Shown piece by piece: positions 56,147-62,915 of a DNA stretch of 64,000 bases. The stretch lies in the NCBI GenBank assembly GCA_014649555.1, contig BMTG01000010.1, forward strand, positions 285,144-349,143, read 5' to 3'. Position 1 is the stretch's first letter. The number at the start of each line of letters is the position of its first letter. The position numbers and the translations under genes were made by a program. This DNA is from Streptomyces globisporus. Its GTDB lineage: Bacteria; Actinomycetota; Actinomycetes; Streptomycetales; Streptomycetaceae. Under the pieces are notes generated by a model. That model searched no databases. It saw only the letters and a list, made by a program, of their open reading frames with translations, and was not told where the DNA came from.

Positions 56147-56180
56147 CATTTTGTCCGGACATTCGGACGAACCCTTGACA
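56141..56180. promoter_or_regulatory. 40-bp imperfect palindrome between iolC and iolE
   Basis: The outer arms are TGTCAA (56141-56146) and TTGACA (56175-56180); the inner arms are TTTGTCCG (56150-56157) and CGGACGAA (56164-56171). All are centred on 56160/56161, so the element is symmetrical. An overlapping perfect dyad, TGTCCGGACA, is at 56152-56161. It is a strong candidate operator for divergent control of the inositol genes, probably by a regulator encoded elsewhere. Confidence 0.65.
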
Positions 56181-56211
56181 CTCTTCCGTACGGGCCAGGA
56201 GGCTGGCCGTT

Positions 56212-57138
56212 ATGACCCCCTCCGTCCCCTCCTCGGCCCGCATCCGTATCGGCTCGGCCCCCGACTCCTGGGGCGTGTGGTTCCCCGACGACCCGCAGCA
56301 GGTGCCCTGGCAACGCTTCCTCGACGAGGTGGCCGAGGCCGGCTACGCGTGGATCGAGCTCGGCCCGTACGGCTATCTGCCCACCGATCCGGCCCGGTTG
56401 GCCGACGAGACGCGCGGCCGGGGGCTCACGGTCTCCGCCGGAACCGTCTTCACCGGACTGCACCACGGCCCGGACGTCTGGGACCGGACCTGGGCGCATG
56501 TCGCGGACATCGCCGCGCTGACCCGGGCCATGGGCGCCGAACACCTGGTCGTCATTCCCTCCTTCTGGCGCGACGACAAGACGGGCGAGGTGCTTGAGGA
56601 CCGCACGCTCACTCCCGCGCAGTGGCGCGATCTGACCGCGCAGACGGAGCGTCTCGGCCGGGAGGTGCGGGAGCGGTTCGGGCTGCGGATCGTCGTCCAC
56701 CCGCACGCCGACACCCACATCGACACCGAGGAGAACGTCAACCGCTTCCTCGACGCCACCGATCCGGACCTCGTCTCGCTCTGCCTGGACACCGGGCACT
56801 ACGCCTACTGCGGCGGAGACAGCGTCAAGCTCATCGAGACGTACGGGGAACGCATCGGCTACCTCCATCTCAAGCAGGTCGACCCGGAGATCCTGGCGGC
56901 GGTGGTGGCGGACGAGGTGCCGTTCGGCCCGGCGGTGGCCCGGGGCGTGATGTGCGAGCCGCCCGGCGGGGTCCCCGCCCTGGAACCGGTGCTGGACGCG
57001 GCGCGCGCCCTGGACGTCGACCTGTTCGCGATCGTGGAGCAGGACATGTACCCCTGCCCGCCGGACAAGCCGCTCCCCGTCGCGCGCCGCACCCGGGAGT
57101 TCCTCCGCTCCTGCGGACGCCCCGGCTCACCCCTCTGA
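56212..57138 (+). CDS. iolE: IolE/IolH-like sugar phosphate isomerase/epimerase
   Basis: A 308-residue AP-endonuclease-2-like TIM barrel: RIGSAPDSWGVWFPDDPQQV, EVAEAGYAWIELGPYGYLPT, HLVVIPSFWRDDKTGE, VHPHADTHIDTEENVNRFLD, LCLDTGHYAYCGG, YLHLKQVDPEI and EQDMYPC. The Glu, Asp, His and Glu metal-site pattern is present. In actinobacterial iol clusters such a protein acts as inosose dehydratase (IolE) or its partner IolH; which one cannot be decided here. AGGAGG precedes ATG 56212. Inositol dehydrogenase (iolG) is not in the window. Confidence 0.85.
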   Translation: MTPSVPSSARIRIGSAPDSWGVWFPDDPQQVPWQRFLDEVAEAGYAWIELGPYGYLPTDPARLADETRGRGLTVSAGTVFTGLHHGPDVWDRTWAHVADIAALTRAMGAEHLVVIPSFWRDDKTGEVLEDRTLTPAQWRDLTAQTERLGREVRERFGLRIVVHPHADTHIDTEENVNRFLDATDPDLVSLCLDTGHYAYCGGDSVKLIETYGERIGYLHLKQVDPEILAAVVADEVPFGPAVARGVMCEPPGGVPALEPVLDAARALDVDLFAIVEQDMYPCPPDKPLPVARRTREFLRSCGRPGSPL

Positions 57139-57222
57139 GCCCGGGGTCCGGGGGTCAGGGATCGGCGCTCAGGCCCCGGGCCCCCAGGCCCCCGGGACCG
57201 GGACCCGGGATCCAGCAGCGGA

Positions 57223-57747
57223 TCAGACCCCCGTACGTCCGTCCACGCGTTCGCGGATCAGGTCGGCGTGGCCGCAGTGCCGTGCGTACTCGCCGATCAT
57301 GTGCGTGTAGATCCAGCGCAGGGTGACCCGCGCACCCATGAACGGGCTGGTGTCGTCGAGCGCCCGCGGCGCGCAGATCTCCCGGGCCACCGCCACTTCC
57401 CCCTCCCACCGCGCGAGCGCCTGGGCACAGGTGGCGTCCTCGGCCAGCTCCCAGCCGCCTTCGCGGCCCTGGCTCCCGTCCCCGCCATCGGCCGGCGGGG
57501 CGAAGAACGGCGGGGCGTCCTCCTGCGCGAGCACCCGGCGGAACCAGTTGCGCTCGACCTCGGCCAGATGCTGGAGCAGTCCGAGCAGGGTGATCGGCGA
57601 GGGCGCCGCCGACGCCTCGCGCAGACCCTCTTCCGGCAGGTCGGCGCACTTCTGGGCAAGGGTGGCGCGGTAGAAGTCGAGCCAACTCTCCAAGGTGGTG
57701 CGTTCGTCGACGTCCAGCGGGGGCATCGGGCGTTCGGCAGTGCTCAT
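57223..57747 (-). CDS. DinB-like/DUF664 protein
   Basis: A 174-residue four-helix protein. DERTTLESWLDFYRATLAQK, LLGLLQHLAEVERNWFRRVL (metal His), and RWIYTHMIGEYARHCGHADL (His ligands) match the DinB/DUF664 family, which includes mycothiol-dependent enzymes in actinobacteria. Specific activity is unknown. The start is ATG 57747 or ATG 57756; neither has a strong ribosome-binding site. Confidence 0.83.
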   Translation of the reverse strand: MSTAERPMPPLDVDERTTLESWLDFYRATLAQKCADLPEEGLREASAAPSPITLLGLLQHLAEVERNWFRRVLAQEDAPPFFAPPADGGDGSQGREGGWELAEDATCAQALARWEGEVAVAREICAPRALDDTSPFMGARVTLRWIYTHMIGEYARHCGHADLIRERVDGRTGV

Positions 57748-57952
57748 GCTTTTCATCGTGGCACCCAGGTCTGACACCAGTCGCGCTTCATCCTTTCTGT
57801 CACAGCAGTAACCGTTTCGGGACACATATCTCCGTTACGCGGGTTTTCTGTCACAGCCGGTCGACAGCCCCACCCCGCCTGCCGCCCGGGGTCGTTCAAC
57901 CGAGCACAGGCTGAGTGATCGTCGGCTTGGTCAGTGCAGAGAGGTGTCACCG

Positions 57953-58143
57953 ATGACGGACAGAACGCTCTGGTCCTACAAGGACATTGCCGCGCACATC
58001 CAGGTCCAGCCGGACACCGTCCGCTCCTATCCAAGCACGGGCTCCTGCCCCCGCCCGACCAGGTGAAGAACGGGAAGCCGTACTGGTACGGGGACACCGT
58101 CCGCGCCTGGGTCGCCTCGCGCCCCCGCAACCGGGGGCGCTGA
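57953..58143 (+). pseudogene. Small excisionase-like HTH gene with a one-base frameshift
   Basis: ATG 57953 (after GAGAGG) starts TDRTLWSYKDIAAHIQVQPD and TVRSY, then the frame ends after 37 codons. The next frame continues KHGLLPPPDQVKNGKPYWYG and ends RNRGR at 58143. A full 63-residue protein requires one extra base at 58031-58032, where two bases (CC) separate TAT from AAG; an Arg codon such as CGC is expected. The reconstructed product is a winged-HTH/MerR-like protein of the kind common as small Streptomyces genes. Real mutation or sequencing error cannot be told apart. Confidence 0.8.
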
Positions 58144-58150
58144 CGCCCCG

Positions 58151-58906
58151 CTACCCCTGGCCGTCGGCCCTGCGGAAGAGGGCCGTCCAGAGGAACGGCT
58201 CCCCGAAGAGCGGGGATTCGGGCGCCTCGTCGTTCATCCGGCGCATGTCGATCTCCGTCAGCCCGGAGAAGACGTGGCGCAGCTCGTCGTCGGTGTAGGC
58301 GAGTCCGCCCTGCAGACCACCCGTCAGATAGAGATCGGAGTCCGGCAGTTCCGAGCCCATCCCGCCCTCTCCGGCGGCGAAGCAGGCGAGCGCGAAGTGG
58401 CCGCCGGGCGCCAGACAGCGCTCCAGAAGGGCGAGATAGCTGATCCGCCGGTGAGGTGGCAGATGGTGGAAGCAGCCCGAGTCGTAGATCAGGTCGTAGG
58501 GGCCGGTGAGGGCGGCCCCCGCCGCCGTCAGGGCGAACGCGTCACCTTGGTGGAACCGGACGGCTCCGGTCCCCGCCTTCTCGGCCCGCTCCCGGGCCCA
58601 GGCCAGCGCCGCCGGGGAGAGGTCGACCGCGTCGACGTCGAAGCCGAGCGCGGCCAGGTGGAGCGCGTTGCGGCCGGGCCCACAGCCGAGTTCGAGCGCA
58701 CGCCCCGGGGCGATCCGCCCTTGGCGGAGGTGGGCGTCGAGGTTCTCGTCGGGCTTGTCCGCGAAGAACGGCACCTCCCGTGAACGGTCCGCGTAGAACG
58801 CGTCCCACCAGGACGCTCCGCCGGGCGTCCACCGGTCCGCCTCCGGGGCGAACAGGCCGTCCATCAAAGCCAATACGTCATCGACCGTGGATACATTCCG
58901 GTCCAT
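58151..58906 (-). CDS. Class I SAM-dependent methyltransferase
   Basis: A 251-residue soluble methyltransferase. Motif I is RALELGCGPGRNALHLAALG, followed by VDAVDLSPAALAWAR and PYDLIYDSGCFHHLPPHRR, LAPGGHFALACFA. WWDAFYADR upstream resembles thiopurine/tellurite (TehB)-type methyltransferases. Substrate unknown. ATG 58906 follows AAAGGGGGC. Confidence 0.87.
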   Translation of the reverse strand: MDRNVSTVDDVLALMDGLFAPEADRWTPGGASWWDAFYADRSREVPFFADKPDENLDAHLRQGRIAPGRALELGCGPGRNALHLAALGFDVDAVDLSPAALAWARERAEKAGTGAVRFHQGDAFALTAAGAALTGPYDLIYDSGCFHHLPPHRRISYLALLERCLAPGGHFALACFAAGEGGMGSELPDSDLYLTGGLQGGLAYTDDELRHVFSGLTEIDMRRMNDEAPESPLFGEPFLWTALFRRADGQG

Positions 58907-59135
58907 CCGGGCCCCCTTTTCCGTTGAGGAAATTTTAGGCCGGATGAGCATGAAATCCCAGGTCAGAGACGATGTGCCGATGCCGCCCGCGGGCCTGTGG
59001 AGCCTCCCTGGCGGGCGGAGGAGCCGGGCCCCCGCCCGCCACCCGCCCGGTGGCGGACGGGCCGGTCCTGTCGCCTCCAGGGGGCATTCACGGCTTCCCC
59101 GAGGCCTCTTTCCGGGCGACTTTCCCGCGCGGGTC

Positions 59136-61496
59136 TCAGCGTCGCGCCGGTTCGCCGATATCCCTGCTGGTGCCCGATATCTCCTCGGTCTCCGCCGGAG
59201 ATTCCGGGTCCTCCACGCCGCCCCGGCCTGCCGGGTCCGGCACAGCGGCTTGGCCGACGGCCGGGGCGGCCTCCCCTTCGCTCAGGCCGAACCTGCGGTG
59301 GAAGGCCCGCAGGGGCGCGGGGGCCCACCAGGTGGAACGGCCCATCAGCTTCATCACCGCGGGGACCAGCAGACTGCGCACCACCATGGCGTCCATCAGG
59401 ACCGCGAGGGCGATGCCGAGCCCCAGCATCTTGGTGTTGGTGACCCGTGAGGTGCCGATGGCGACCATGACGACCGCGAGGATCACGGCGGCCGCGGTGA
59501 TCAGCCCGCCGGTGTGCCGGAGCCCGAAGGTGACGGAGTGCTCGTGGTCGCCGGTGCGGTCGTACTCCTCCTTGATCCGGGATATCAGGAAGACCCCGTA
59601 GTCCATGGAGAGTCCGAAGGCCACGCAGAACATCAGGACGGGCAGCGTCGTCTCGATGTCGCCCGTGCTGGTGAAGGCGAGCAGTCCGGAGAGGTTCCCG
59701 TCCTGGAAGACCCAGACCACCGCTCCGAACATCGCGGTCAGGCTGAGGGCGTTGAGCACGACCGCCTGGAGCGGGATGAGGACGCTGCCGGTGAGCAGGA
59801 AGACCAGGAGCAGCGTCGCGACCACGATGATCGCCAGGGCCCAGGGCAGCCGGTCGGCTATGGCGTCCTTGGAGTCGACGAGGACCGCTGCCGTGCCCGT
59901 GACCGAGAGGTCGAGGGAGGAGGCGGAGGGCACGGCCCTCAGGTCCCGTACGAGCTGTTGGGTCTCCTCGCCGACGGCTTCGCCCTTCGGCAGCACGCTG
60001 TAGTAGGCGGCGGGGCCCTCGGCGACCGGTCCTTCGACCCGCAGGACGCCGGGGAGCTGCTCGATCCGGCTCTTGAGGTCCGCGAGGTCGGCTCGGGAAC
60101 CCTGCCCCTCGGCCAGCACCTCCAGGCCGCCGCCGGGGCTCCCGGGGAACCCGTCGCGGATGTGTTCCTGGACGACCCGGGACTCCGCGGAGGCCGGGAG
60201 CTGGCGGTCGTCCGCCGTGCCGAACTTGACCCCGAGGAACGGCAGTCCGAGGAGGAGCAGCCCGACGGTCGTGACGATGGCGAAGACGGGCGCCCGGCGC
60301 ATCACCAGCGCACCCAGCCACGCCCACCCCCGGCCGGGCGACGCGTCGGCGCCACCGGCGGGACCAGCCCCGCGGCCATCGGCCGTAGCGCCCGCCGGGC
60401 CGGCCCCGGCCGTCGCGGCCTTCTTCCGGCGGCGGAGGAGCCGGCGCAGGTCCAGCGAGTTGATGCGAGGGCCGAGCAGCATGAGCGCCGCGGGCAGCAG
60501 GATCAGTGCGGCAGCGGCGGCCAGGAGGACCACGGCGATCCCGGCGTAGGCGAAGGAGCGCAGGAAGTACTGCGGGAAGACGAGCATGGCCGACAGGGAG
60601 ACCGCCACGGTCAGCGCGGAGAACAGCACCGTACGCCCGGCGGTCCGCAGCGTCGTGCCCACCGCCGTCCGGGTGTCCGCACCGGTCGCCAGCTCCTCGC
60701 GGAAGCGGCGGACGATGAACAGGGCGTAGTCGATGGCGAGTCCGAGGCCGAGGGCCGTGGTGAGGTTCATCGCGAAGACCGAGACGTCGGTGAACTCCGT
60801 CAGCCCTCGCAGCACGGCGTTGGTTCCGAGGATGGCGACGATGCCTACGGCGAGCGGCAGCATCGCGGCGACGGCGCTGCCGAAGACCATGACCAGCAGG
60901 ACGAGCGTCACCGGCAGGGCGATCAGCTCGGCCCGCAGCAGATCCTCCTGGATGATCGTCTGCATCTCGTGCTGCACGGCGACCGGCCCGCCGAGGGAGA
61001 CCGTCACCGGCCCCCGCTCCCCCGCGAAGGCCGGGGCCAGCCGGTCGAGCGCCTCGCCCGCGGTCTTCTCGTCGCCCCCGATCCGGGCGGCGATGATCGC
61101 CTCCTGACCGCCCTCGGAACGCAGGGCGGGCGACGCGGTCTCCCAGTAGGACCCGACGCCCGATATCCCCGGCTCGGCCTTCAACCGCTCCGCCAGACGG
61201 GTGGCCTCGGCGGCCACGGCCGGGTCGTCGACGCCCGCGGAGCCGCTGTCCACCAGCAGGAGCAGATTGGGCTGCGAGGCGGGGAACTCCCGGGCCAGCA
61301 CCTCCGTCGCGTACGTCGATTCGGCATCGGGGGCCTGCCAGCCGCCGCTGCCCATCCGGTCCGCCACCCCACTCCCGGCGAACACGGCGAGTGCGGTGAT
61401 CACCAGCGCGGCCAGCAGTGCGAGCCGCGGCCGGGCGGTGACGAACCGGGTCCAGCCGCCGACCGGGGGCGACGCGGAACGGTTGACTTCGGGCAT
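59136..61496 (-). CDS. MMPL-family RND transporter
   Basis: A 786-residue membrane protein with 11-12 helices and two extracytoplasmic domains. The two conserved proton-relay positions are GLGLAIDYALFIVRRFREEL and GLSMDYGVFLISRIKEEYDR. MMPL proteins export lipids, glycolipids or small molecules using proton motive force. It is divergent from a TetR gene across a double operator, so it is probably repressed by it and induced by a compound the exporter removes. ATG 61496 has AAGGGG upstream. Confidence 0.93.
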   Translation of the reverse strand: MPEVNRSASPPVGGWTRFVTARPRLALLAALVITALAVFAGSGVADRMGSGGWQAPDAESTYATEVLAREFPASQPNLLLLVDSGSAGVDDPAVAAEATRLAERLKAEPGISGVGSYWETASPALRSEGGQEAIIAARIGGDEKTAGEALDRLAPAFAGERGPVTVSLGGPVAVQHEMQTIIQEDLLRAELIALPVTLVLLVMVFGSAVAAMLPLAVGIVAILGTNAVLRGLTEFTDVSVFAMNLTTALGLGLAIDYALFIVRRFREELATGADTRTAVGTTLRTAGRTVLFSALTVAVSLSAMLVFPQYFLRSFAYAGIAVVLLAAAAALILLPAALMLLGPRINSLDLRRLLRRRKKAATAGAGPAGATADGRGAGPAGGADASPGRGWAWLGALVMRRAPVFAIVTTVGLLLLGLPFLGVKFGTADDRQLPASAESRVVQEHIRDGFPGSPGGGLEVLAEGQGSRADLADLKSRIEQLPGVLRVEGPVAEGPAAYYSVLPKGEAVGEETQQLVRDLRAVPSASSLDLSVTGTAAVLVDSKDAIADRLPWALAIIVVATLLLVFLLTGSVLIPLQAVVLNALSLTAMFGAVVWVFQDGNLSGLLAFTSTGDIETTLPVLMFCVAFGLSMDYGVFLISRIKEEYDRTGDHEHSVTFGLRHTGGLITAAAVILAVVMVAIGTSRVTNTKMLGLGIALAVLMDAMVVRSLLVPAVMKLMGRSTWWAPAPLRAFHRRFGLSEGEAAPAVGQAAVPDPAGRGGVEDPESPAETEEISGTSRDIGEPARR

Positions 61497-61569
61497 GGTG
61501 CGGTGTCCCCTTCACCGAGACCCGGGCAGCGCAGGGCAGCATGGGTCGGTCGTTGCCGTTTATCGTGGC

Positions 61570-61622
61570 AAACACGAGTAGTCGCTCGCGTTTCTCTAGA
61601 ATGCGAGCGACCACTCGCGTTT
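61570..61622. promoter_or_regulatory. Double TetR operator, 20-bp inverted arms
   Basis: Arms 61570-61589 and 61603-61622 are inverted repeats with 2 mismatches in 20, separated by 13 bp. Each arm contains a shorter dyad (GCGAG/CTCGC around TGGTCG), the form of a single TetR site, so two dimers may bind. It lies 73 bp upstream of the exporter gene and 32 bp upstream of the TetR GTG. Confidence 0.75.
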
Positions 61623-61654
61623 GTCAATCGCGTCATGAGAGCTGGGGATTGACC

Positions 61655-62398
61655 GTGCCGGAGGCCAAAGCCAACAAGACCGCCGCCGAGGCCGCCGTCG
61701 AAGCCGCCACCGGGGCCGCCGAGGACACCGCCGGCGAGACACCGGGCTCCGCCCGCCCGCGCCGACGCCGCCAGGCCCGCGGCGAGGCACGGATCGCCCA
61801 GCTGCTCCGGGCCGCCGCCGACGTCTTCTGCGCCAGCGGCTACACCGCGTCCAGCACCAACGCCATCGCCCGCGAGGCCGGGGTCTCACCGGGCACGCTC
61901 TACCAGTTCTTCCCGAACAAGGAGGCCATCGCCGTCGAGCTCGGGGACCGGCTGCTGGACCGCTGGCGGGACACCTACGGAGCCGCCTTCGCCCAGAGCC
62001 ACACGGAGCTGCCGCTCGATCGCATGCTGGACGCCGTCCTCGACCCGCTGATCGCCTTCAACTGCGAGAATCCGGCGTTCTTCGTCCTGATGCACGGCTC
62101 GGAGATCCCCGGACAGATCACCGAGGCGCACGACACGCTGCACGCCACGATGCTGACGCGGGTCGAATCGGTGCTCGCCGACTACCTCCCGGACATGCCC
62201 GCCCCCCAGATCCACCGCATCGCCGAGATGGCCTTCATGGTGTTCAAGGCCGGGCTGGACCTGATCATGGCCGCCGAGGGCGACGAGCGCGCGGCCTACA
62301 TCCAGGAGCTGAAGACGGTGATGTTCCGCTACTTGGATCCCCTGGTCGGCGACGACGCGTCGTGCCCGGCTCCGACGGAGCGCATCGATACCCCCTAG
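61655..62398 (+). CDS. TetR-family transcriptional regulator
   Basis: A 247-residue regulator. A disordered N-terminus (about 1-40) precedes the HTH: FCASGYTASSTNAIAREAGV and SPGTLYQFFPNKEAIAVELG. The C-terminal ligand domain is helical. It is divergent from the MMPL gene and probably represses both. GTG 61655 is chosen; TTG 61649 is an alternative. The last codons and the TAG stop overlap the copper operator of the next gene. Confidence 0.9.
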   Translation: MPEAKANKTAAEAAVEAATGAAEDTAGETPGSARPRRRRQARGEARIAQLLRAAADVFCASGYTASSTNAIAREAGVSPGTLYQFFPNKEAIAVELGDRLLDRWRDTYGAAFAQSHTELPLDRMLDAVLDPLIAFNCENPAFFVLMHGSEIPGQITEAHDTLHATMLTRVESVLADYLPDMPAPQIHRIAEMAFMVFKAGLDLIMAAEGDERAAYIQELKTVMFRYLDPLVGDDASCPAPTERIDTP

Positions 62399-62407
62399 GG
62401 GTATAGT
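62388..62407 (+). promoter_or_regulatory. CsoR-type copper operator and -10 of copZ
   Basis: ATACCCCCTAGGGGTAT (62388-62404) matches actinobacterial CsoR operators, with CCCCTAGGGG perfectly palindromic. A TATAGT -10 (62402-62407) overlaps its right edge. The operator overlaps the last codons of the tetR gene. Copper-responsive control of copZ is inferred. Confidence 0.8.
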
Positions 62408-62496
62408 ATGGGTGAGGCGGGGACGCCACGGGGGCCTCTGTGGCCCCACATGCCCCGCTGTGCCGCCCGAAACGTGTTCGCGAAGAGGAGAACGTC

Positions 62497-62814
62497 ATGA
62501 CCGCCGAGACCGACACCACGCCGTCCACCGGTTCCTGCTGCTCGCCCACCGGCTCCTGCCACGACGGTGCGGCCGACGTGCAGATCGAGCAGGCCGACTC
62601 GGTCACCACCGTGTACCAGGTCAAGGGCATGACCTGCGGACACTGCGAGGGGGCCGTGTCGGAGGAGATCTCCGGGATCGCGGGCGTCACCTCGGTCGCC
62701 GCCGTCGCCTCCACCGGCCTGGTCACCGTGACGTCCAAGGCCCCGCTGGCCGAGGACGCCGTCCGTGCCGCCGTGGACGAGGCCGGTTACGAGCTCCTCG
62801 GCCCGGCCGCCTGA
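62497..62814 (+). CDS. copZ: Copper chaperone CopZ, HMA domain
   Basis: A 105-residue protein. The HMA domain (about 38-104) has GMTCGHC with Cys47 and Cys50, which bind Cu(I) and pass it to CopA. The N-terminus has an extra GSCCSPTGSCHDG segment (three Cys and a His) not part of the HMA fold, possibly a second copper site. GAGGAG precedes ATG 62497. The CsoR-type operator is 93 bp upstream. Confidence 0.93.
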   Translation: MTAETDTTPSTGSCCSPTGSCHDGAADVQIEQADSVTTVYQVKGMTCGHCEGAVSEEISGIAGVTSVAAVASTGLVTVTSKAPLAEDAVRAAVDEAGYELLGPAA

Positions 62815-62860
62815 GCGCCGGCCCTCCGCCGCACCACCCGTCCGCCGTCGGGCCGGCCGC

Positions 62861-62876
62861 ACCAGTCGATACTGGT
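62861..62876 (+). promoter_or_regulatory. Perfect dyad between copZ and copA
   Basis: ACCAGT-CGAT-ACTGGT, a perfect 16-bp inverted repeat 39 bp upstream of the copA ATG, followed by GGGGTA (62877-62882), a copper-operator half-like sequence. It could be an operator or a weak hairpin. Confidence 0.35.
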
Positions 62877-62915
62877 GGGGTACGGCCCGATCTGCGTTTT
62901 CCAGGAGTTCCGGAC

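Noticed and set aside
56175-56180. TTGACA as a forward -35 for iolE
   Set aside because: At 17-18 bp downstream there is no plausible -10, and the RNA start would fall on the ATG; it is better explained as the right arm of the palindrome.
59514-61652. A 712-residue plus-strand frame antisense to the MMPL gene
   Set aside because: Composition is the shadow of a GC-rich membrane protein gene and no motif is present.
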